IMG/VR virus record: IMGVR_UViG_3300032242_000711 | Coordinates: 1-59,205 of that record | Origin: a virus | Strand: one strand, 5' to 3' | DNA: 59,205 nt | Shown: piece by piece, positions 23,259 through 29,367 of the stretch | Position numbering within the stretch: the stretch's first letter is position 1 | Layout: each line of letters opens with the position of its first letter | Position numbers and translations under genes: made by a program | Notes under the pieces: generated by a model | Told to the model about the DNA's origin: nothing | The model's database searches: none | The model's input: only the letters and a program-made list of their open reading frames with translations

Positions 23259-23475
23259 AAAAATGACAGACTGGTTCCCGCCAAACATCAAGCCCGTACA
23301 TGAAGGCGTGTATGAGGTTCGCTTTGTGTACAAAACCTTTGGAAAGTTGTACGCAAGGTGGGATGGCAACAAGTGGTCAAACTCATCATGGCTTTTAACA
23401 GGTTTACACCTTAAAGAATTTAAAGGCGCAGAGCAGAAAAAACTCTGGCGCGGGTTTACGAAGGAGCAGAAATGA
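23251..23475 (+). CDS. Small beta-rich protein
   Basis: The ATG at 23251 has GGAGG seven bases upstream. The 74-residue product MSKKMTDWFPPNIKPVHEGV, then YEVRFVYKTFGKLYARWDGN and KWSNSSWLL, resembles the 'WFP...KPVR.GVYE......YARWDG..W' pattern I recall from small phage proteins of unknown function. Confidence 0.68.
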   Translation: MSKKMTDWFPPNIKPVHEGVYEVRFVYKTFGKLYARWDGNKWSNSSWLLTGLHLKEFKGAEQKKLWRGFTKEQK

Positions 23476-23537
23476 CTGAACGCAAGTGGCCCGACAACTG
23501 GCCTTTTCCCCCATACCCATTACGAGGTGAAGCATGA
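23472..23537 (+). CDS. Possible 21-residue peptide
   Basis: MTERKWPDNWPFPPYPLRGE(A) lies between two ATGA-type overlaps. It is proline and tryptophan rich. Support is only the uninterrupted overlap chain and the AAGGAG just upstream, so it may be a translational linker rather than a functional gene. Confidence 0.35.
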   Translation: MTERKWPDNWPFPPYPLRGEA

Positions 23538-23629
23538 AACGACAAACCAAACTTGAGATTGCCGTAGCGGTGCTGTGTACCGTGTGTTCGTCAATGATCG
23601 CATGGAGGTTCTATGAGTGGATGGCGTAA
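23534..23629 (+). CDS. 31-residue membrane microprotein
   Basis: MKRQTKLEIAVAVLCTVCSS continues MIAWRFYEWMA: a basic start followed by one membrane segment. It overlaps the stop before it and the following gene's start, as in the 17750 microprotein, which it resembles in size and layout. Confidence 0.48.
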   Translation: MKRQTKLEIAVAVLCTVCSSMIAWRFYEWMA

Positions 23630-24635
23630 ACGAACCATTATGGAGATGGCGCGGGAGGCTGGCGCTATTGAAATGCGTGATAACGATTCAATGGGTTGGG
23701 GTTGTGAGTTTGAGTTACATCAACTTGAAGCCTTTGCCAAGCTGGTGCGTGAAGATGCTTTGGCACAGCCAGAACCTGTGCAGGAGCCATCAGGTTTTTT
23801 TCGCAGAGAAGACGCATGTGGCGATGAAGTTGGGCCGCCTGTCCCGTACTACCTCACGCCACCAGCACCTGTGCAGGAATGGATGAAGCCGAACCCTAAG
23901 TGCGACGAAGCGTGCCTGTTTCAATGCACAAAAGGGTTTACACAGTTTCCCGAGTGTGCCGCCACCCCACCCGCACAACCAGCACCCGGAGACATCCGAG
24001 CTTTGAAGCATCGCATTCATGAGCTTGAAGGCGAGGTTTTGGGCTACAAGCAGATGTTTGATCTCGCAGAAGAAAAGTTTAAGGGAGCACCTGTGCCAAA
24101 TGGATGGAAATTGGTTCCTGTGGAGCCGACAAGAGAAATGTGGACAGCCGTTAACAAACTGGACGATCAATGCGCGGCAGGTAACTATGACGGCAAAGGA
24201 TGCTCTATTCAGCAGGCGTGGAATTGTTTGCTTGACGCTGCACCTACCCCACCCGCACAGCCAGCACCTGTGCAGGAGCCTGTGGGGTGGATGGAAATGG
24301 TCGTAACAAACCTTGTGCGCGAAGGCGTTAACAAACATAAAGCGCGTGCGCTTGCAGAGCATTTTTATACTACCCCACCCGCACAGCCAGCACCGTACAT
24401 AGCTGTATCAAACGACCGCATGACTATTGACCCGCACACAGGCTATGTAAGCATTGGCACTGTGGCACAGCGCACATGGGTTGGTTTGTCGGATGAGGAG
24501 GCAGATGAAATATACGCCTCTGTACAGGAAGAAGTTAACGAGCATTGGGACAAGGGTGGCACAACCATGATGTTCCCCTTGACGTTATACAAAGCGATTG
24601 AAACCAGACTTAAGGACAAGAACAATGCCGCTTAA
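23613..24635 (+). CDS. Modular protein with repeated TPPAQPAP linkers
   Basis: The 340-residue protein starts MSGWRKRTIMEMAREAGAIE after GGAGG. Short modules are joined by repeated Pro/Ala linkers: TPPAPVQEW, TPPAQPAPGD, TPPAQPAPVQEPVG, TPPAQPAPYI. Modules include a coiled-coil piece (ALKHRIHELEGEVLGYKQMF) and a C-terminal AQRTWVGLSDEEADEIYASV domain ending ETRLKDKNNAA. I associate this architecture with prophage proteins of Burkholderiales, where it is of unknown role. The shared linkers suggest module shuffling by recombination. Confidence 0.75.
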   Translation: MSGWRKRTIMEMAREAGAIEMRDNDSMGWGCEFELHQLEAFAKLVREDALAQPEPVQEPSGFFRREDACGDEVGPPVPYYLTPPAPVQEWMKPNPKCDEACLFQCTKGFTQFPECAATPPAQPAPGDIRALKHRIHELEGEVLGYKQMFDLAEEKFKGAPVPNGWKLVPVEPTREMWTAVNKLDDQCAAGNYDGKGCSIQQAWNCLLDAAPTPPAQPAPVQEPVGWMEMVVTNLVREGVNKHKARALAEHFYTTPPAQPAPYIAVSNDRMTIDPHTGYVSIGTVAQRTWVGLSDEEADEIYASVQEEVNEHWDKGGTTMMFPLTLYKAIETRLKDKNNAA

Positions 24636-24810
24636 ACCACACCCAACAGACCCAGACAAGATGGTCTATTACAGCCGCCAGTACGACCTGCCACAGCGCA
24701 CATGGGTAGGCCTGACGGACAAAGAACTGGAAGAATTTTCAGATGCCGAGCTTGGGTCGTATGACCTGTGCCTCGAAGTCGAAGCCAAATTAAAGGAGCG
24801 CAACACATGA
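24625..24810 (+). CDS. Stand-alone QRTWVGL-module protein
   Basis: The ATG at 24625 overlaps the end of the previous gene and gives 61 residues: MPLKPHPTDPDKMVYYSRQY then PQRTWVGLTDKELEEFSDAE and ending VEAKLKERNT. Its second half is the same module that closes the upstream 340-residue protein (AQRTWVGLSDEE ... ETRLKDKN), so it looks like a detached or duplicated module. Confidence 0.68.
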   Translation: MPLKPHPTDPDKMVYYSRQYDLPQRTWVGLTDKELEEFSDAELGSYDLCLEVEAKLKERNT

Positions 24811-24953
24811 GATTTAGCGTCAAACTTTTTAAAGTTCGGTACGTTTTGAAAGTGTATTTTCCACCTGAGCGGTACATCAAATGGTTGCCAGCAATATTTT
24901 GGGCAAAAGTTGGCCCTGTAACAGTTCCAAAAGATAAGAACAATGCAAATTGA
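24807..24953 (+). CDS. Small basic hydrophobic protein (48 aa)
   Basis: ATGA overlap starts MRFSVKLFKVRYVLKVYFPP; the product is basic, aromatic and hydrophobic (YIKWLPAIFWAKVGPVTV) and could be peripheral to the membrane. No family recognised. Confidence 0.5.
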   Translation: MRFSVKLFKVRYVLKVYFPPERYIKWLPAIFWAKVGPVTVPKDKNNAN

Positions 24954-25140
24954 TACAGACATGAGCGCGATTGACAAAGCCATTGCAGACGCATTGACAT
25001 GCGGCACAGGGGTCATGAAGTTCAACTTCACAAATGGGTTGGTACTGTGTGACCATGTGCCAATCAAAGACTTCTTGCAATTCAGCGAAGAACTGAAATG
25101 GCGTTCAGAAATCTCTACTCATGAGGAGAAGAACGGATGA
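24943..25140 (+). CDS. Small early protein
   Basis: A 65-residue protein, MQIDTDMSAIDKAIADALTC, with KFNFTNGLVLCDHVPIKDFL, ending THEEKNG. Its last codons are also the ribosome binding cassette TACTCATGAGGAGAAGAAC for the next gene, a 19-base element repeated at 25334. Confidence 0.6.
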   Translation: MQIDTDMSAIDKAIADALTCGTGVMKFNFTNGLVLCDHVPIKDFLQFSEELKWRSEISTHEEKNG

Positions 25141-25358
25141 AAGTACACCACCTGAAAGATTGGGATGCCACTGCCATGCTCACCCATGCAATAGAACGCA
25201 TAGCGCCAGATCAGTCTTGCATTGTGCTGTTTTATGAAGACGATGAGCTGAAAACACTTTCGTCGCACGTAGACAACCAACATGCCGTATGGATGTACGA
25301 ACTGGCAAAGCTGGTCGTACTGCATCAATGTATTACTCATGAGGAGAAGAACACATGA
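25137..25358 (+). CDS. Small acidic early protein
   Basis: A 73-residue protein starting MKVHHLKDWDATAMLTHAIE at an ATGA overlap and ending CITHEEKNT. The end repeats the THEEKN(G/T) tail of the previous gene because both encode the same ribosome binding cassette, suggesting that small gene-plus-RBS units were duplicated or exchanged. Confidence 0.6.
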   Translation: MKVHHLKDWDATAMLTHAIERIAPDQSCIVLFYEDDELKTLSSHVDNQHAVWMYELAKLVVLHQCITHEEKNT

Positions 25359-25534
25359 TCGTCACCAAGGTCCGTGGCCAGGAAAAAGTCGGCAAGATTC
25401 TGATATCTGCATCTGAGGCACATGTCGCCAAGAGCTTGGGCCTACCGGTCGAGAAGTACATCAAGCTCCTGCTCGCCGACATTGCCAAGAAGCGCAGGTG
25501 GAAATGGTATTTCAAACAGCAGGAGAACACATGA
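25355..25534 (+). CDS. Small basic protein, possible ribbon-helix-helix
   Basis: A 59-residue protein at an ATGA overlap: MIVTKVRGQEKVGKILISAS then EAHVAKSLGLPVEKYIKLLL and basic ADIAKKRRWKWYF. The 'A...GLPVEKYIK..LA.IAKKRR' helix pair is reminiscent of small DNA-binding proteins, but this is only a pattern resemblance. Its base composition is slightly GC-richer than its neighbours. Confidence 0.55.
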   Translation: MIVTKVRGQEKVGKILISASEAHVAKSLGLPVEKYIKLLLADIAKKRRWKWYFKQQENT

Positions 25535-25710
25535 TTCTGACGCCCGAAGAAGATGAAGAATTCAACCGCATCGAGCGCGAATCTATCGCGCGCAAGATGA
25601 CGGTGGCCTACAACCTCAAGATGCAGCGCATGCGCGAAGAGGTCCCTGCAGGCATTCCATTTATCACCCCTGAAGAACTGCAAGAGTTTTTGAAAGACAT
25701 AGATGACTGA
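25531..25710 (+). CDS. Small acidic helical protein
   Basis: Fifty-nine residues from an ATGA start (MILTPEEDEEFNRIERESIA), helical and charged, ending LQEFLKDIDD. The TPEE..EF pattern appears twice (TPEEDEEF and TPEELQEF), suggesting internal duplication of a short helix. Unknown function. Confidence 0.55.
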   Translation: MILTPEEDEEFNRIERESIARKMTVAYNLKMQRMREEVPAGIPFITPEELQEFLKDIDD

Positions 25711-25876
25711 GCATCCCTATTCACCTTTTTTGTGGAAACAAGATCCCCGTCCGAGCATCATCCTGCAGGACAAGAACATCAAGGCATCAGAGACTGCACG
25801 CCGTCAAGGGCATCGGTCAAAGAACATTTCGTTCACGACCTATTCAAAAGCGCGGGTCGCCCCCAAAAGCAAGTAA
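25703..25876 (+). CDS. Small basic protein (57 aa)
   Basis: MTEHPYSPFLWKQDPRPSII, then SETARRQGHRSKNISFTTYS and a basic end RVAPKSK. It overlaps the preceding stop by eight bases. Short, probably DNA or RNA contacting by charge; no family. Confidence 0.5.
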   Translation: MTEHPYSPFLWKQDPRPSIILQDKNIKASETARRQGHRSKNISFTTYSKARVAPKSK

Positions 25877-25897
25877 CCAATTTTAAGGAGAGTGCAA

Positions 25898-26743
25898 ATG
25901 TTGAATCTGAAATTAAACGACAAAGTGTCCCCCACCATCGTCAGTATCTTGACGGAGTTCCGGCGGTCTCAAGTGAGCCGCTTCCCAATAGAAGTTGAGG
26001 CGCATGAAAACGATGCTTGCAAGGTACGGTTTGTAGATTCGCGGTTCCCAAACAACTCTTGGAGATTACACAACGTGTTGGCCAAGCTAGACATAGTGGA
26101 CTATGACAAACACAACAAGCCTGTATTCCAGATCACGTGCCGGTTGATTAACAACGAGAAGTACGTATCATACAACGAGTTATACAACACCAAAGAAACT
26201 AGCGATCCCAAGAAGCTGTTGAAGCTGTTGAAAGATTACGTCAAGCCGTACTCTGCACAAGAAATTGCGCACAAGAGTTATGAGGCTATAGATTTAAAGT
26301 TCAGTGCATGGACACATGAACCCTCTGAATTGTTTCAGGAGTGCACCCGGGGACTGACACGTAGCGACATAGCTGAAGAAGTTATACGGTTAAAGATGGC
26401 AGGGGTACAGTTCCACACAGAGAAGTTCCAGAGGGTTGCCGAGGAAGGGCTTGAGCATTACTACGAATCCAAGCGCCGCGCGAGTATAAAAAGTTGCAAG
26501 ACCCATGTGCTTGTGCAACCCGATTCGTCCGTGGTCATTACGACCCTGCCAAATGGGGCAGTGGAAACAGGCAACGCTACGTATGAAAACATGGAGACCG
26601 TACCGGTAGCCATACAGCAAGCTGTTGCTATGTTGCGCATGGTTGAGGCAAATACATTCGTTCCTGAGACAGGTATGAAAGTCAGCGACAACCGTTTTTG
26701 GGTTGAGGTAAACCCCGAGGAATTTAATTATTCAAACACTTGA
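25898..26743 (+). CDS. Conserved early protein of unknown function (281 aa)
   Basis: The ATG at 25898 has AAGGAG seven bases upstream (MLNLKLNDKVSPTIVSILTE). The protein has VRFVDSRFPNNSWRLHNVLA, a Lys-rich helical part (DPKKLLKLLKDYVKPYSAQE) and a C-terminal alpha/beta part with LRMVEANTFVPETGMKVSDN. I recognise no catalytic motif. It ends immediately before a promoter, so it closes the second early block. Confidence 0.75.
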   Translation: MLNLKLNDKVSPTIVSILTEFRRSQVSRFPIEVEAHENDACKVRFVDSRFPNNSWRLHNVLAKLDIVDYDKHNKPVFQITCRLINNEKYVSYNELYNTKETSDPKKLLKLLKDYVKPYSAQEIAHKSYEAIDLKFSAWTHEPSELFQECTRGLTRSDIAEEVIRLKMAGVQFHTEKFQRVAEEGLEHYYESKRRASIKSCKTHVLVQPDSSVVITTLPNGAVETGNATYENMETVPVAIQQAVAMLRMVEANTFVPETGMKVSDNRFWVEVNPEEFNYSNT

Positions 26744-26768
26744 CAAACCTATAAGAGTCCTATATATT
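26740..26768 (+). promoter_or_regulatory. Sigma-70 promoter abutting a start codon
   Basis: TTGACA (26740-26745), 17 bases, TATATT (26763-26768). The predicted +1, seven bases beyond the -10 box, is 26775, which is the A of an in-frame ATG. The resulting message would be leaderless. Confidence 0.85.
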
Positions 26769-26774
26769 ATGGAC

Positions 26775-27050
26775 ATGAACAGAAGATTTGTAGCGCAAGT
26801 GCGTGTTAACGAGGATGGTGAAATTTTGTACGTCTTGGCTTTGGACAACGAGTCCCTTGCCGTGAGACCGATTGAGCCTAGCAAAGCACCTGAGTTTCTT
26901 GTTGAGCGCGTTGCGCTGTTGCGCCTTTGTGAAATCAGCCCCGAGGAAGGAGAAGCTATCGGAAGAAAATTTTCAATGGAACGTTTTAATGTGTACTTGT
27001 CATTCGATGAGTACAAACAACTAATTGATTTAATCGGAGTGCAAAAGTGA
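26775..27050 (+). CDS. Small protein from a predicted leaderless mRNA
   Basis: I take ATG 26775 (MNRRFVAQVRVNEDGEILYV, 91 residues) rather than ATG 26769, because the promoter predicts transcription to start at 26775 and neither ATG has a ribosome binding site. The product has an N-terminal beta part and a helical part with EFLVERVALLRLCEISPEEG and FDEYKQLIDLIGVQK. Function unknown; by analogy with leaderless lambda cI a regulator is possible, but no HTH is obvious. Confidence 0.62.
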   Translation: MNRRFVAQVRVNEDGEILYVLALDNESLAVRPIEPSKAPEFLVERVALLRLCEISPEEGEAIGRKFSMERFNVYLSFDEYKQLIDLIGVQK

Positions 27051-27481
27051 AACACAAAAATTCTATTCCCCAACGCATCATGCGTGTGCTTGAAAGCCAC
27101 AGCATTGATGGCATGAAGCTGGCCGAAGTTGCCGATGCTTTAAAGGTAGACAATACAAAAATCTACGCCCCCATGTGGAAACTCAAAACCACAGGCAAGG
27201 TCAGTCTGAAGGATCACTATTACAGATTAACAACTGTTAATAAGCCTGATGCCCAAGAGTTGCCAATCACCATGCAAGAAGAACCACAGGACGAACCTGC
27301 TGACAATTCGGTTGCTACACACAAGCGCTTGATCGTGAAGCTACGCAAAGAAATTGAGTCTCTGAACGAGGCCAACAAGAAGTTGGGAGCAGACTGGCGC
27401 AATGCCCGTGAATCTTCCCTCCACTATGAGCGCTTGTATTTGGATACGCTTGCTGTTGTCAAGTACCTAGAATCCAAGTAA
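27047..27481 (+). CDS. Winged-helix plus coiled-coil protein
   Basis: Begins with GTG at 27047 overlapping the previous stop; 144 residues. Residues 5-60 (QRIMRVLESHSIDGMKLAEV, ADALKVDNTKIYAPMWKLKT, TGKVSLKDHYYRL) form a winged helix-turn-helix; residues 90-140 form a coiled coil (KRLIVKLRKEIESLNEANKK). This layout suits a dimeric DNA-binding regulator or replication accessory factor. A TTAAC-AACT-GTTAA palindrome lies within its coding sequence (27227-27240). Confidence 0.72.
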   Translation: MKHKNSIPQRIMRVLESHSIDGMKLAEVADALKVDNTKIYAPMWKLKTTGKVSLKDHYYRLTTVNKPDAQELPITMQEEPQDEPADNSVATHKRLIVKLRKEIESLNEANKKLGADWRNARESSLHYERLYLDTLAVVKYLESK

Positions 27482-27832
27482 ATGGCAACACCCGAGGCAA
27501 AAGTCAAGGCATTAGTGAAACGTGTGCTTACGAAGCACGGTGCCTACTTCTTCATGCCAGCTACACATGGATACGGTTCATCCGGTGTCCCTGATATTGT
27601 GGCTTGCATGAGGGGTAGGTTCATTGGTGTCGAGTGCAAAGCAAATGGCGGCAAGCCCACAGCCCTCCAGATGAAGAACCTGATGCAGATCGTTGACCAC
27701 GGCGGCATTGCGTTACTTGTTGATGAGACAGGTATTGGTGTGCTTGATATGCTATTCAGCACTTGGAACGACAACGGCATGCCTCCACAGGGATACATCT
27801 CCGAGTTGTTGAAAAAAAGCCATGAGAAGTAA
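27482..27832 (+). CDS. VRR-NUC domain nuclease
   Basis: The 116-residue single-domain protein has the PD-(D/E)xK core of VRR-NUC nucleases: GVPDIVACMRGRFIGVECKA (D38, E51, K53) and a following TALQ (Q63). Stand-alone VRR-NUC proteins are common in phages and are structure-specific or Holliday-junction-type nucleases. It begins directly after the previous stop and lies upstream of the polymerase and helicase genes, consistent with a part in recombination-dependent replication or junction clearing before packaging. Confidence 0.9.
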   Translation: MATPEAKVKALVKRVLTKHGAYFFMPATHGYGSSGVPDIVACMRGRFIGVECKANGGKPTALQMKNLMQIVDHGGIALLVDETGIGVLDMLFSTWNDNGMPPQGYISELLKKSHEK

Positions 27833-28031
27833 ACCCACAGATGGCACAGCACGAAGACTACTACGCATCATGCAAGGCAAATACGCAATGTCTGTGCATG
27901 ATGTTGCTAGGAATTTAAAGATCAGCACCCGACACGCATGGCGGTTCATCAGCCACCTTGAAGCAGAGGGTCTTATCTATCTACGATACCGGCAACGGTG
28001 TAACTATTACGCAATCAGGAGAAACAAATGA
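27822..28031 (+). CDS. Small winged-helix DNA-binding protein
   Basis: The 69-residue basic protein MRSKPTDGTARRLLRIMQGK has MSVHDVARNLKISTRHAWRF as a recognition helix-turn-helix and a wing ISHLEAEGLIYLRYRQRCNY. The small size suggests a repressor or accessory DNA-binding factor. It overlaps both neighbours by a few bases. Confidence 0.75.
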   Translation: MRSKPTDGTARRLLRIMQGKYAMSVHDVARNLKISTRHAWRFISHLEAEGLIYLRYRQRCNYYAIRRNK

Positions 28032-28330
28032 AGTTGGACAAATTGGCACAAGGTATAGCCCTCGCCCGATGGCAATTCAATCTGGACGCCACGGACATCT
28101 TGGTGCTGGACTATGCGGCAAGCGCAATCAAAGAGCGCAAGAGCGTAACTATCATGGAAATTGTGGATCAGTCGGGCATCGCGTCACCGGCAACCATCCA
28201 CGCAAGGATCAAGCAGCTATGCGACCAGCGCTACTTTGACAAGATCGCGCACCCGACCAACATGCGATACAAGATGTTGGAATTTGGACCTGCGTACACG
28301 CGGTTCATCGAAGGACTAAAAGGAGTTTGA
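28028..28330 (+). CDS. MarR-like winged-helix protein
   Basis: A 100-residue protein with FNLDATDILVLDYAASAIKE, SVTIMEIVDQSGIASPATIH and ARIKQLCDQRYFDKIAHPTN, a clear winged HTH (about residues 40-90) of the MarR type without its dimerisation helices complete. ATGA overlap couples it to the preceding winged-helix gene. Likely a transcription regulator of phage genes; the two adjacent HTH proteins may act on the palindromic operators (inference). Confidence 0.75.
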   Translation: MKLDKLAQGIALARWQFNLDATDILVLDYAASAIKERKSVTIMEIVDQSGIASPATIHARIKQLCDQRYFDKIAHPTNMRYKMLEFGPAYTRFIEGLKGV

Positions 28331-28331
28331 C

Positions 28332-28616
28332 ATGGCAGAACACAACAACGCGCCGGTAGATACCGAGGCTGTTTTAAAAGATATGTTTGACCAAGTAACC
28401 AAAGAAGTCACCAATGGTTTAGACGATGACTCTGTTGAGGTTGCGACCATACTGGATAGCAAGATCAATGAGCGTATTGATGCAATATTTAGGCATCATT
28501 GGAATACAAGGTTGCGCAGTTATATAAACGCACGTATCTCTGAAGAAATTGCAGAGCAAGCAATGCTATTGGGCAAACGCTTGGGTCAACTAAATGGAAG
28601 CCGAGGTGAATTATGA
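28332..28616 (+). CDS. Hypothetical helical protein (94 aa)
   Basis: MAEHNNAPVDTEAVLKDMFD begins after GGAG; acidic N-terminal half and a helical C-terminal half with WNTRLRSYINARISEEIAEQ. The stop overlaps the next ATG. Unknown function. Confidence 0.65.
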   Translation: MAEHNNAPVDTEAVLKDMFDQVTKEVTNGLDDDSVEVATILDSKINERIDAIFRHHWNTRLRSYINARISEEIAEQAMLLGKRLGQLNGSRGEL

Positions 28617-28924
28617 GCGAAGAAAAATTTTCAGGTGTTGATACGTTGGTCGAGCGCATGAAAACGCACCCCGAGGAGTTCTTTGAGACTGGCGATAAAC
28701 GAGGCCGTTGGTCGTTCGTGTACAAGGATTACTTCAGAGACGCGATGACCGAGATCGAGAAAGGTCGCTTGCATGAAGCCCTCAAGACTGTGCGCCGCAT
28801 GGAGTTCGATGCGATGGTGGTCAAAGAGTTGATGAAGGAAGAGCTAACCGAAGAAACAGTTGCAAATGAACTGTCGAATTTTGGTAAGGCAGTTGCCAAA
28901 GGTCAAGGCCAGAAAGTGAAGTGA
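28613..28924 (+). CDS. Hypothetical helical protein (103 aa)
   Basis: MSEEKFSGVDTLVERMKTHP and GRLHEALKTVRRMEFDAMVV indicate a charged all-alpha protein ending in basic GKAVAKGQGQKVK. It is conserved-looking within replication modules, but I cannot assign a function. Confidence 0.65.
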   Translation: MSEEKFSGVDTLVERMKTHPEEFFETGDKRGRWSFVYKDYFRDAMTEIEKGRLHEALKTVRRMEFDAMVVKELMKEELTEETVANELSNFGKAVAKGQGQKVK

Positions 28925-28926
28925 TA

Positions 28927-29367
28927 ATGAAATTCATAGAAAAAGTTTACCGCAGGTTTTGCGCAGATGAGGTTAAGCTGATGCTTGACCACATGGAAGA
29001 TAACTATGCTGATTTTGAAAGCGTCCTCAACCATTGGTCTGACATAGTTGACTCTAACGAATACACTGCTGTGGAGAGAGCCGCAATTAACCTTGCACGC
29101 AAACGACTACGCAAAGATGCAAAACGTCAGAGGTTGCTTGCAGACATTCTTACTCAGAAGCTCAACCCCAAGCAATCTCGAAGGGAAGAAATAGAGCAGG
29201 GTAGAAAATATGCAAGTGCATTGCATAGCAAAATACTAGCAGGCCAACAAAATATGTACAACAATCAACTTGCGCAATACGCTCAGCAGCAACACCAACA
29301 ACACATACAAACGCATGAAGAATACGCAAGGCAACAAGCGAACATGCTATACGGCAAACAACCATGA
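28927..29367 (+). CDS. Hypothetical protein with Gln/His-rich C-terminus
   Basis: I use ATG 28927 (MKFIEKVYRRFCADEVKLML, 146 residues), three bases after the previous stop. Helical basic N-terminal two thirds are followed by a Gln/His-rich tail (NNQLAQYAQQQHQQHIQTHE). Directly upstream of DNA polymerase with an ATGA overlap; function unknown. Confidence 0.65.
   Translation: MKFIEKVYRRFCADEVKLMLDHMEDNYADFESVLNHWSDIVDSNEYTAVERAAINLARKRLRKDAKRQRLLADILTQKLNPKQSRREEIEQGRKYASALHSKILAGQQNMYNNQLAQYAQQQHQQHIQTHEEYARQQANMLYGKQP

Noticed and set aside
23760-24400. Short spaced DNA repeats resembling a CRISPR array
   Set aside because: Repeats encode TPPAQPAP linkers in a continuous reading frame and the intervals are unequal protein modules.
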